DNA from: Ichthyophonus hoferi
Taxonomy: Eukaryota > Opisthokonta > Ichthyosporea > Ichthyophonida > Ichthyophonidae
Direction of reading: 5' to 3'
Assembly: GCA_002751075.1 (NCBI GenBank)
Contig: NAOQ01000711.1
Span: 1 to 34,789, forward strand
DNA: 34,789 nucleotides
Position 1 is the first letter of the stretch, and every line of letters starts with the position of its first letter. Of the stretch, positions 21,871-33,300 are shown one piece after another. The position numbers and the translations under genes are program-made. Under the pieces are notes generated by a model. The model saw nothing but the letters and a program-made list of their open reading frames with translations. It was not told the origin of the DNA and did no database searches.

Positions 21871-22460
21871 TATCCTATTGTGTAGTAAAGGGGCTTGACA
21901 CAAAAATATCTTCTCTCCACCGTCAGTAGGATAAAGATTGGGCTATTGATGGCGATATTAACACATTTGTCCGCACTGTCGATGGCCAATCAAAGCACCC
22001 ACGGTGGGAGGTTATCATGAATGTTGACTACGTCGTTAGATGCGTTTGGATATGTTACTGACATAAATTTTCACTTTGCCTTTGTAATGATTGGCATACA
22101 AGTGCCTTAAACATTACATTTGCAGTGCTTTCTTGTTTATCTTATTGCTAAGATCCTATTACATCTAGAGACTTCTTGACTTTGAATATGTTGTATATAA
22201 AGCCATATTTAACCTTTTTTTAGCATAGTAGTTCTTTCCATAGATACATAATCATTCAATTCAGTTACATCGTCTTAGAAACGTCCTAGTTACCGTGGAC
22301 GGTATGCCCTGTGGCCTTAAGCTAGTTATTGTTTCCTTCATTGAGGCTCAGATAGACTGCCCTTTCGCACCCATTGGCAGATATTTGAAAAGTCAACTAA
22401 TAGATGCTCCTGATAATGGAATTTTTACTTTAAATGAAATAACGGCTTGGGGAAATGAGG
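21871..22460 (+). pseudogene. F-type lectin module A
   Basis: Exon 21871-22049 reads DWAIDGDINTFVRTV...PRWEVIMNVDYVV and exon 22244-22460 reads NVLVTVDGMPCGLK...PIGRYLKSQLIDAP...FTLNEITAWG. The first exon has one stop. At its end the GT found in modules B and C is AT, and at the end of the second exon the GTAAGT of module B reads ACAAGT. Module A has therefore lost two splice donors as well as its frame. The second exon alone stays open for 72 codons. Confidence 0.75.
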
Positions 22461-22549
22461 ACAAGTTATCCAATGTGTCTGTGTCTGAATCGGTTGTTCA
22501 AAAAAAGAAAATAGTAGGTCTTTGCAACTCATAAAGGTGTCTTTTTACA

Positions 22550-22716
22550 CAATTCATTCAAAAATAACTGAAAACTCCTAATCAATGATAATATAGCTTG
22601 TTAACCTTCCCTACTTGGGACTGGTGTTCTCTTGTATCTTTTTGTGGGTGTTTTGACCAAAACAATCATTAAATGCAGATCCCTGGGCGCCGAAGTTTGA
22701 GGAAATTTATTGTAAG
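22550..22716 (+). repeat. Left copy of the 167-bp repeat flanking the gap
   Basis: Identical to 23067-23233 at all but one base (TTTTGACC here, TTTTAACC there), without indels. It covers the intron end and the 33-nt linker exon (DPWAPKFEEIY). After GTAAG the two copies differ, and four bases later the N run begins. Confidence 0.9.
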
Positions 22717-22720
22717 CTGA

Positions 22721-23066
22721 NNNNNNNNNNNNNNNNNNNNNNNNNNNNNNNNNNNNNNNNNNNNNNNNNNNNNNNNNNNNNNNNNNNNNNNNNNNNNNNN
22801 NNNNNNNNNNNNNNNNNNNNNNNNNNNNNNNNNNNNNNNNNNNNNNNNNNNNNNNNNNNNNNNNNNNNNNNNNNNNNNNNNNNNNNNNNNNNNNNNNNNN
22901 NNNNNNNNNNNNNNNNNNNNNNNNNNNNNNNNNNNNNNNNNNNNNNNNNNNNNNNNNNNNNNNNNNNNNNNNNNNNNNNNNNNNNNNNNNNNNNNNNNNN
23001 NNNNNNNNNNNNNNNNNNNNNNNNNNNNNNNNNNNNNNNNNNNNNNNNNNNNNNNNNNNNNNNNNN
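22721..23066. other. Assembly gap (346 N)
   Basis: A run of 346 unknown bases. It lies between two nearly identical copies of the linker region, so it is a place where the assembly could not resolve a tandem repeat. The module period measured outside the gap (linker to linker, 23196 to 24298) is 1102 bp, but across the gap it is only 517. Confidence 0.98.
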
Positions 23067-23233
23067 CAATTCATTCAAAAATAACTGAAAACTCCTAATC
23101 AATGATAATATAGCTTGTTAACCTTCCCTACTTGGGACTGGTGTTCTCTTGTATCTTTTTGTGGGTGTTTTAACCAAAACAATCATTAAATGCAGATCCC
23201 TGGGCGCCGAAGTTTGAGGAAATTTATTGTAAG
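23067..23233 (+). repeat. Right copy of the 167-bp repeat flanking the gap
   Basis: One mismatch from 22550-22716. Starts exactly where the Ns end. The linker exon here (23196-23228) is followed by a normal GTAAGT donor and module B. Confidence 0.9.
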
Positions 23234-23435
23234 TAATAATTTTTACTGGTTGTCTAATTTAGGACCTTTGGTATATACTTATCTGTAGCTGAACTTACGT
23301 TGTAGCATTAAATAGTACTAAGTTTAGACCTTTTTCCTGGATGTTAACCTCAATTTGTTATGATTATTTGCTTGAGTTCAGTTTCTTAGGACCGTATCTT
23401 TGAATCTAAGCACGTGCTTTTGTTTCCAAACCAAG

Positions 23436-24078
23436 TATCCTATTATGCGGTGCTTTTTCATGAAACAAACATGTCTTCTACCCGCCTCGAAGACAATGGG
23501 TATAGTGATATGGCGGTTGATGGCGATCTAACCACATCTAGTCACACTGTCGTCGGTCATTTAACGCAGCCATGATAGGTGGTTGACATGGGTACCTATT
23601 TCACCGTTAGACGTTGAGGTATGTTACTAAAATAAATCCTTATAAAATTTGTAATGATTGACATGCACGTGTAAGATAGTTTTCATTCATTCACTCTCTG
23701 ACCTCAGTTGGGTCGTCAAAGCACTTAAACAATAGGTTTACTGTACCTTCTTATTTATCTCATTGTTAAGATCTTATCATATCTAGAGACTTGTTGACTT
23801 TGAAGATGTTGTACATGGAGTTATATTTAACACTTTCTTTAAATCATAATTTGTTCCATAGATCTATTATCGTCCAAGTCAGAGAGATTGTCTTGAAAAC
23901 GTCCTAGTTACCGTGGACGGTCTACCCTGTAGCTCTAAACTAGAAAACGCTGCCTTCAATGTAGTGGGTATAAGCTGCCCTCTCCGACCACGTGGCAGAT
24001 ATTTGAAGATTCAACTGCTAGACGCCCTTGATAATGGAATTATCACTTTAAACAATGTGAGGGCGTTTGGACATACGG
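23436..24078 (+). pseudogene. F-type lectin module B
   Basis: Exon 23436-23618 carries NMSSTRLEDNGYSDMAVDGD and later VVDMGTYFTV, with stops where modules A and C keep the P-x-W-x-V-D core, and a small frame change near its end. Exon 23862-24078 is fully open for 72 codons: IYYRPSQRDCLENVLVTVDG, then PRGRYLKIQLLDAL...ITLNNVRAFG, and has good splice sites at both ends (TTCCATAG and GTAAGT). Second exons of A and B are the same length (217 nt). Confidence 0.78.
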
Positions 24079-24536
24079 GTAAGTTGACCAATGTGTCAGT
24101 ATCTGAATTTACGTTTAGCAAAGTCTATTAGAAGATCTTGCTAATATGTATAATTTTTTGTTAACACACAATTTACCCAAAAATAACTAAAAGCTCCTGA
24201 TTAACTATAACGTAATTTGCTCATTCTCCCTACTTGGTACTGGCATTCTCTTATATCTTTTTATTTGAGTTTTAACCAAAACATTCATTAAATGCAGATT
24301 CCCGGGCACCGAGGATTGGCATAATTAACTGTGAGTATTAATTTTGGCTGGATGTCTAATTTAGGACCCTTGGGATATACATATCTGGAGCTGAACTTAC
24401 ATTGTAACATTAATTCGCACTAAATTCAACAATTTTTCGGGAGGTTAACTTAGAAGTTTTGTAAACATTTTCTTGAGCACAGTTTTGGAAGGTATTGTCT
24501 TTAGATCTAAAGTAATGTTTTTGTTTTCAAACTAAG

Positions 24537-25213
24537 TATTCCATTATACAGTGAAGGAACGTAAAACAACTATATCTTCTATTTACGCAGACCCTGCGAT
24601 ATTTAATAGTGACAAGGCTACTTATGGCCATGAAGCAACGTTTTTTCACACGACCACACGTCCAGGCAGCCATACAAATCAGCCATAGTGGCGGGTTGAC
24701 ATGGGTACCAATTTTATCGTTACACGCATTGAGGTATGCTACTAAGATAAATCCTTACTTACTTTCTTAATTATATGCATACAAGTGTCAAACAGGTTTT
24801 ATTCATTCATCTTTCAGTGACCTCAATTGGGCCGTTATAGCGCTTAAAGACTAGATTTAATGTATGTTTTTTTATATATCATCATTAAAATCCGATCACA
24901 TTTAGAGACTTCCTGACCTCGTCTAGTTACTTTGCATATGTTGTGTATATAGCTATATTTGACACTTTCTCTGAACAATAATTTCTTCCATGGATCGTTA
25001 ATCGTCCAGGTTTTTTCTTTCGTCTTGCAAACGTCGTAGTTACTGTGGACAATCCACTCTGTGCCCCCAATCTAGAAAACGCTGACTTCAAATTAGTAGG
25101 TATAAACTGTCTTGAACGACTACGTGGTAGATATTTGCAGATTCAACTGAAAGATGCCCCTGAGAAGGGAATTCTCACTCTAAACGAGGTGAAAGTGTAT
25201 GGATGATATGCTG
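24537..25213 (+). pseudogene. F-type lectin module C
   Basis: Exon 24537-24733 includes TTISSIYADPAIFNSDKAT and WRVDMGTNFIVTRIE with one stop in place of a Trp codon in the WW pair. Exon 24994-25213 reads NVVVTVDNPLCAPNLENADF, then LRGRYLQIQLKDAP...LTLNEVKVYG and a TGA exactly where F-type domains normally end. That TGA could be the natural end of the protein or one more lesion, since a GTAAGT donor follows 8 bases later. Its second-exon acceptor reads CCATGG where A and B have CATAG. Confidence 0.75.
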
Positions 25214-25353
25214 GTAAGTTAACATATGTGTTTTGGTCTGACTCTATCTATGTTCAACACAGCTTATTAGTCAAAGTCAATGAGAATTATAGTAAGAGAA
25301 TTACAAATTTTAACATGCAATGGTGACTGGTAACTATGTTTAATTTTTGCAAG

Positions 25354-26219
25354 TATTCTGTTTAATCTCTGTGATACTAATGGCTGGACGGGTCTGTTCC
25401 ATCAGTTGGAGGAGGTGCAGAGACTTCAATAACTCTAGGATTCGCTGGAAAGTACAATTATTTAGTACATATATAATCAAGTATCTGTATTGTTGTTATT
25501 ACATTTGTTTATTACAACTCAGAGCGTATTTTTTTCTTGTTAGTTTGCTAGGAATTCTTGGCAGTGTACTGTAGTTAACGGTGAAGGAGTACTTTATTTC
25601 TTTGAATACAATCCTGGTGAGTGTACTAATTGAATAAAACAATACAATCTGAATTATTGCCAGCTAATAACTCTGAGGAGAGATTGGGTTTGTTCTGTTT
25701 CTTTTCTATTGATACACTACCCATGGGCGTAGAACCACCGCGGGATATGGAGACTATAGATAATTTATAATATCCATTATACAAACTGTGGTATATAGAA
25801 AGCTGTATGACTATGTATGTCATCCAATCATTAAATCCAATTCTTAAAATTTATTATGCGAAGCATTTAAGCAAGTCTATTAGTGAATCATACACGGTAA
25901 TCAGTTTTATCAAGTAGAGGTATCTTATTGGTTGTCAGTAACAAGATCTTAAATATTAAGTGGCATATTAAATAGTCATATATTTTAGGATCTACATTAT
26001 CTAAGCAACATCCGAATGCACATTTATAACTATTATATCTCCAGCAGCTTATATTGTGTTAATTAAATATATTATTATTTGTCATATTTCCTTTTGCATT
26101 TTTTCTACCGTTTGTATTTAATTCTATGATCTCTGTAATTTTCTACCCCCAAGAGTCTATGAAGGCAGCTGGGATAAATTTGTGCGTTGTGGCCATTGCC
26201 ATTGCCTATCAGGCCATGG
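25354..26219 (+). CDS. Three phase-compatible exons downstream of the lectin array
   Basis: Candidate exons 25354-25451 (phase 1 in, 0 out), 25544-25616 (0 in, 1 out) and 26154-26219 (1 in, 1 out), each with AG before and GT after. They read LISVILMAGRVCSISWRRC, then FARNSWQCTVVNGEGVLYFF, then SMKAAGINLCVVAIAIAYQA. The middle one has the W/Y-x-C-x-V-x-N-x-x-G pattern seen near the end of Ig-like domains; the first and third contain hydrophobic stretches that could be a leader or membrane segment. The incoming phase 1 matches the outgoing phase of lectin module C, so they may be the 3' part of the same gene, or a separate gene starting at 26159 (MKAAGINLCVV looks like a leader). No further exon is seen before the copia fossil begins about 90 bases on. 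Confidence 0.4.
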
Positions 26220-26309
26220 GTAGGTGTTATTATTATAAATACATACAGTAATTTCTTATTGAAACCAAAGGGACAAAGATATTTTGAACTATTGTGGGTG
26301 CTAACCTAT

Positions 26310-27300
26310 AAAGTGAAAAAGGATGAAGGATAGGTTTGCATTGCTTTCTTCCCTGGTTGCCAGATTGACAGGCTTGCATGTAATATCAAGCCTGGCAGCA
26401 TCAAAGGGCTTAATATTGGGGCAGATGATACTAAGCAGACATTTTTCACTGATGAGCTGAAAGAGTTGGTGTATGTATCTCAACCCCCTATGTTTGAGGG
26501 CTCAGACCCCTTCACACATGGTATGAAAACTAACCAAATCGTTATATAGACCTTAAGCAACCCACTAATCTGGTACAATATTTTAGCATTATTTTTGATC
26601 CTGGCTGGTCTACTGTGGTTTCATAATGATCCAAGTATCTTTGTGAGGTCCAATTGTAGCTATACATTGTGGGTCTTGGCATATGGAAACGATTTCGTGA
26701 TATATGGGGACAATAGTGAGGCCACAGATGACTTTTTAAAGGAGATTGATCAGTCATTTGAGATGAAGGACAGGGAGGAATCTTACACGTGTCGTAGGTA
26801 TTTATATTTTTTAGTTACAAGATGGATTGATCTTCTTGGGCCAGGAGCAGTATGCAAATGAGATGATTCTTGCATTCGGAAAGGGGATTATCTCATTCAA
26901 TATAATAATGCCAATCATCTTTAAATTACAGTTCAATCCTAATATCCTGTACTTTTCTGCTAATAAAAATGAATACCAAACAACATTAAAGTGTTGAATG
27001 TCACTAGCAAGGTCAACAAAGCTTGAGATTAGTAATGTGGTAAACCTTTCAGGTTGGTTTTCATTTAACCCGCATATGGAACATTGGAAAATAATGCCAA
27101 ATATATTAGGTTACTTCATGGCATGCCCTGGCCCTGTACTAGTGTATAGGAAAGGTATAGGAACCTTAAAGTATATAATTACATTGTCATTGTCTTTTTT
27201 GGGTGACATAAGTTTACAAGAAGCAGCTCAGGTCTCCTTGTTTAAATAGGGAATGAAGAAGAGTTAGGGGTCAGTTAATGTCCACTCGTTGTAGAAACTT
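26310..27300 (+). mobile_element. Copia-type pol fossil
   Basis: Plus-strand fossil of reverse transcriptase and the start of RNase H. Visible parts: ELKELVYVSQPPMFEGSDPF near 26455 (the E-E-x-Y-x-x-Q-P-x-G-F motif), the catalytic box region YGNDFVIYGDNSEATDDF near 26690, FEMKDREES, and near 27085 HWKIMPNILGYFM, which matches the HW-x-x-x-K-R-x-L-R-Y-L stretch before RNase H. Broken in several places, no LTRs recognised, old. It sits just after the third candidate exon and may be why that gene ends there. Confidence 0.75.
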
Positions 27301-30300
27301 GTAGAAATGTTGCTCTCAAGGCTATAGTTTAGTTGTCAAGATAGCTGATAGCCCTATTGCATACAGTTCTGTATTGACCAACAACATTAGTTTTGTTATC
27401 TCAAACTCAAATCAGGGACATGACGTGAGTTCCAAGTAATATGGCTGTCAATAACTGCCATACAGTATAACCTTTGTTATGAAGCCATAATAGGCACCTT
27501 TTAGAACAATAAATCCTCTATATAACTCTTGACTGCATTATTTGGGTTCAATTATTCTTTTTTTAAAAATAATAGAGCTTATGGTAAAATTTATATTATG
27601 GGTTAACTGCTTAGCTTATGGTTGAAATCCGTAAATTAGTTTGAATAAAGTGTCAACAAGTTGTCAATTTCAGTGCTTTCTCAACTGTCATCACTCACCT
27701 TGCATAATCATAGATGGCTATTATTAGCTTGTTGAACATAGTCTTTTATCAATAATGGAGTAATGATAGGTCAGGGAGATGATGGTACAATATATCTATT
27801 TCCTTACTAGTGGCACATTACATGAAGCCTTTAATAATGATCCCATTCCAGTCTCTGTGATAAGCAACCAACGATGTATTGGTTTAGCTCTAAGTTGGGT
27901 CACTAGGATTCCAGCTATGTCCTGAGCACGTTGTGATTGGTTCAGAGGTACATAACTGTAGATGTATTTACTTTAAGTAAATTAGATAACATCAAAAAAA
28001 TACACAAATGACAAATTTAGAATGGAGTTGGTAATCATCAGTATTGCAATTCAAACTGGACATATTTTTGGTAATTAGTAATTATTATATGTAAGTGATC
28101 GGGAGGTAATAGCGTGGCTAACTGGTCTGGCCTGGCCTTGCCCCGCTTATGATTACTACAGTATATTATTATCAACACTTATTTTATGGAAATTTGAGAT
28201 GGGAATGGTTGGCAAGGGAGTTGAAGTAGTAGGAAAAGAAAGGAAATAGCTGCAATTATTATGAACAAGTGACCAACTGAGATCAATATAAAGAGACTTG
28301 GAACCAATCAACCTATCCAAGGACTGAAGATAAAGCATGGACAATATATACTATAGATTATGTAGAGGGACCATGACTTATTAGCTGGGAAATCAACTAG
28401 CAAGTCAAGGGCTGTTGTAACCCTTCAGAATAGATAGTATCAGAACCCAACATCAGACAACCACACCCATTAGGCCAAATACACATTAATTGCACGTACG
28501 TCAACAAAATAAAAACTAATTCATATTTAATAACGGATATTTTCAGATAGGGCTAATAATAGCAAGTGAAACAAGTCGGTGTATTAACTGTGTCATGATA
28601 GTATAGTATATAATACTGTATAAGTGAACAATATGGCGATTAAAATTAAATTCGTATATGAATCAATTTAACACGGTTGTATAATGAATGCTACACATAT
28701 ATTCAATAAAATTAATTTTAATTATACTCAGCTTGGAATGGGGTTTAGATCCCACACATGGGGCAACGAATGAAGTTACAAAATTGAGTGATGAAATTTA
28801 TTAACCCAACAACATGAATGGGCATAGTTGGACCTTTGGTGTACTTACCAAACCTATATTGTCATAGAATCAGATTATCGACATTATTATAACAATTGTA
28901 TAATCCATATATCCATATATAATTTAACGCATGTAGTTGCAATTCCAGAAAAATGCGTGTTTAGCGTTGACGGTATCAGCATATAGAGTATCTGTTATCA
29001 TCCAACCTATATAAACCACTTCTATCAGTTTAAATTTATGTTTTCTTCAAGAGAGAAATGATTTTCAATTCATCTCACTTATGAGTGAGAGGAAATTGAA
29101 TCTATTTATTTATAACCTACTATCTCACAATAGTGTAAAAATTACAACTGCACCTTTTCAAAGTGAGTGTAGTAATTAAATATAGCACTTTGGATATATC
29201 TAACTGCTATTATTATATTTGTATATCTTTATTATTGACTACAATCTTCTATATATATGGATGTATGTGCGCATCATAATTGGGTCAGCTTAATATCTTT
29301 GTACAAGCAGAACTTGAGGTTAATGCTTTTCCTTGATGTTTGCAATTATCTTTATTATTTTATTTCTTTTATATTGGTATTGGTTATATAATATATATAA
29401 TATTTATATGCTAAAACTCTATGTATAGATAACAGTGGGATCTTGTTGCACCATGAGATTATAATGGCATTTGTTTGCTTTTAAAGTCTCCTATTCTATT
29501 GCTTTTTTTTTGTTCTAGGTAATCTGCTTCAAGTATCTTTATGTTTTATAATTATGAGAGTTGTTTGATAGGTTATGTATACCAACAGATTCATTATACC
29601 ACTGGGCCGTAGTTTTAATGATTGATATTAATTTAGTTGTATTGGCTATTTTTTTAAAATATATATATATATATTTAGGTTGTGTATATAACATATACTG
29701 ATTTTATATTGTAAATTATACTGTGGTACCATAATTACCATAATTCCTATACAGAAAGATCTTATTGTTTTGAAGCCTAAGAATTTTTAATAATTGCTAT
29801 TTTACTTACTTAAACAAATTCATAGTTTAATGCACTTAAAAATGTGAAAAAATATGGAAGAAAAAATTTGTAATTCGAAAAGCCCAAAATGATTTCAAAA
29901 TACAAAAGCATAAAATTCATTATCGAACCCAATGCAGTCATATTAGGATATATGATCTGCTTCAATTGCTTAATACTTTTCCGCTATACATTTCTGCTCA
30001 ATCTGCTAACCTGCACATACTTATTTTCATTTTACAACAATGGCCTGACCTCCCATGACCCATCTTCAATATTCTATTATACTAGTTGATGTGACTGACT
30101 CCAGCGCAATGCCTATAAGAAAGTATTCATATCTATCTAGGCAAAATGAAAATACATTCTGTATCACTAGTACTAATACAATTAGGTAATATTACCATAT
30201 CATTTTACATTTATTCTAGTAATGTTTGAAGCAGACTCTGGCTTACACCTGACATATTCAGTCGTTCACCCCTCTTTCATGAGCCTAATTTGCAAACAGT

Positions 30301-30386
30301 CGAGTAATCGAGCTATATCATAATAGTTCAGATACATACAATAACACCATTAATCAAATTCAGTGGAAGACAAGCCTATAGTCCAA
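27301..30386. other. AT-rich intergenic region, nothing assigned
   Basis: About 3 kb without any reading frame, RNA gene or repeat family I can support. It includes simple AT runs (near 29390 and 29657-29672). Short open frames on both strands here have no motif and AT-driven composition. Confidence 0.5.
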
Positions 30387-33300
30387 TTATTGCTTTTCAC
30401 CGTACATCCTCCAGCCAGTAGTGGCTAAGGTGTCAATCTTAGTCTGTACCTGGACCTCCATTTGTTTTTGGTACCCCTCCATAGCATCTAACAGATAAGA
30501 CTGTTCTACCCCAATCATGCGCACTGCCAGAAGTGCCGCATTCGTGGGATTGTCAATGGCCACAGTGGCGACAGGTACACCCCTTGGCATCTGTGAAGCA
30601 ATAAGATAAGGGGTGGTGCACCTTCTGAAATAGCATTCTATAGTGGTCTCGGCCTAGAGATAATAATGAGTATACAGTTGATTGTCCCATGCTTATATGT
30701 CATTGTTGTCTCTATGTTCTTGGAGATCAGTTAAATCTGTATAACAACTCCTACCTATTCAAGTTAATAATCCAATCTGACTTTCAATATGCTTTATCTA
30801 TATACCTTTACAGTCTATCATCGTAGTGATCGTAATCCTGGATACCCACCCACCTGGCATATTGAATAGAGTGAATCAACTCCATCCAGATGACGTAGAG
30901 CAATAGGAACCCCTATAACCGGTAGGCTGGTCATAGCTGCCGTCATACCAGGCAGATGGGCAGCCCCACCGGCTGCAGCAATAATGACCTGTAGAAATAC
31001 CTGGAATATTAAAGCCATATTTCTTTGACTACCTCCTACATATGAGCATCTTCAACAAAATTTTAGAAACAAATATACATCCTAAATGTTTTCATAGAAT
31101 AGCGATCAAGTATATTGGCTACAGCTACAGGCCCTTTAGAATGATTATTGCATCCAGACCATGCCCAAATAAATATTTAGACCATTGGCTATATTTAGTG
31201 ACAGGACGTGGCGTATAATAACATTATTGGATCTATATGTAGCATACTGGAGGGCACCATACCTTCAATCCCTTAGAGCGGGCAGTGTGAGCATAAGAGA
31301 CCAGACGATCGGGAGTACGATGGGCGGACACTATAGTACACTCAAAGGGCACGCCAAATTCCTGCAAGACTGTACAGCAGGCCCTCATCACAGGCAGATC
31401 GCTGTCACTTCCCATAATTACCCCTACCAGCGGGTGGGAAGAGGGTAAAGGGGCCGTTAAAGTTGTGGTATTAAGGAGACCCAGGCCAGTGCCCTCTTTA
31501 AGGAGGTAGGCCAGGCTAGGTCCTACCAGGGTGATGTGCCCCATCTTGCGTCCTAATTTGCACTCCGCCTTGCCATACCAGTGAAGGTTTGCCGCTCTGC
31601 ATAAAAAAATAAGTTGGACAAACAGAGTAACGCAGAAATCTATTAAGAGGTATTGACGAGAGAGGAAATTGATTTTCAGATAATGATAGCTCTTCCCGAT
31701 ATTGGCATATTGGTATAATGACATGGAACCATTGTGATCCTTATGTGATTGATTAAGAAACTAATAACTATTAGTGGTAGGAGTCGTATATAAATCAGGA
31801 TATTAAGGCTTACCTGTGTGCAAGGGCCCGTGTGAAGGGGGTCCAGGTTTCCTCCATGTCTTGGCTGGCTCCAAGAACATTGACCATTAAGGCAGCAGGG
31901 ACACGCATAGACGTATCACCCAGGGGTAGTCCCAGGATGGCACGTAGATGGTTTTCAAACTGTGAGGTGTGGCAAGCTTCAATGGTGTAGTGGCCTGAAT
32001 TATGGGTCCTGGGGGCCACCTCGTTGACCACCACCTTCCCCTCGGCAGACAGGAACATCTCTACCCCGTACACCCCAGCCCCTTCAAATACTTCTACTGT
32101 CCTCTTAGCTAGGTCTTGGGCCTGCCGCTTAATTTCGTCATTAATTTGTGCTGGGGCTGTATGCCATCCCCGGCGATATCAGAAAATGTTGTTGTGATCC
32201 ACCTACCTTATAAAAACTATCCAGTACTAATACTATCGAATGGCCAAGGCTTTAGGTGGCATATTCATGAATGAACACATATATGATCCTACCAGTACAT
32301 AAGCAGCTTTTGCATGTTTGCTAATATTACAAACTATTATATTAAGTGCACACCCCCACCCCTTTTATATTAGATAGATACGCACCAAGGACAGTGTGGC
32401 AGATGTTGTTGACTTGAATAGTCTCTACCACAGGGTATAATTCCACTTCTCCATCGAGGCCACGCACCACCATGATAGCCAGTTCCTTGGTGAATGGCAG
32501 CCATCTTTCCACATACAGTGCCTGCCCTCCTAGTAAGGCCATAGCATGGTCTACCCCTTCAGGCCCCTTTACCACGGCATTACCCCGCCCATCATGTGCC
32601 ATAGTTCTAGCCTTGAGCATGATTGGGTACCCCCATTTATTCCCTGCTTCCTATAGCAAGGAGTGGTTGTCAGAGAACATCTTTAAGAGGAATCACAATA
32701 TTTTTCTCAAGGTAGACAAGCCTTGTTTGATAACTGTATAGTATCTAACCTATTAATCACCTATATATATAGATATCGTTCTATATTCCAAAAGAAGAAG
32801 AAATAAAGCTTGCAGCCAGTGATAATGCAATGCAATGGTCGACGGATTAATTATATCGCAACCAACCATTTTAAAAAACAAGACTGCATAAATATAAGCA
32901 AGCACATACTTTACAATTCATAAATGTTAAATACACTCAACGCACCAATACATATACATAATATTGCCTAAAGGTGAAGAAGCCTTTGGTATACTCATGA
33001 GGTGGTCATCATGTCTCACCAGTCAAGACCACCTGGTGAAAGTGCATAAGCCACAACCCACCTTGACTTCCACGGCAGAGTTTACACCTATGTAATCGAC
33101 CACGGCTATGCCATGGGCGCGGAGGTGCTGCTTTTGCGTATACTTGTCTTGTATCAAGCGAATAGTGTGAGACGTAGGCTGTACGCTAATGCCTGTATTT
33201 GCCTGTACACAGTCCAGCCCATCACAGTTAACGTGCTCGATCTCTACTGTTAGTAGGTCGCACTGCTGGGCTAACTCCTTAATCATGGTAGCATCGGTAA

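Larger units (their letters stand above)
21529..25213 (+). pseudogene. Tandem F-type lectin (fucolectin) gene, decayed
   Basis: A secreted lectin gene built from repeats of one module. Each module is split over two exons: the first codes the A-(V/I)-D-G-D...W-x-V-D-M-G start of the F5/8 type C/fucolectin fold, the second a stretch from I-Y-Y-R...NVLVTVDG to GRYLxIQL...ITLNxVxxxG at its end. Modules are joined by a 33-nt exon (11 codons, phase 1 on both sides). Visible exons: signal peptide 21529-21610; module A 21871-22049 and 22244-22460; linkers 22679-22711, 23196-23228, 24298-24330; module B 23436-23618 and 23862-24078; module C 24537-24733 and 24994-25213. Every module has at least one in-frame stop or lost splice site, and the R-x-D part of the F-type fucose motif is not intact in any. 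The family binds fucose outside the cell in defence and recognition; this locus is probably no longer functional, though the gap may hide intact modules. Confidence 0.82.

Noticed and set aside
22601-23102. Long minus-strand frames across the N run
   Set aside because: Their length comes from unknown bases; they are not evidence of coding sequence.
29889-30089. 66-codon plus-strand frame rich in Leu, Ile and Phe
   Set aside because: Hydrophobic composition follows from T-rich DNA; no supporting motif or neighbour.
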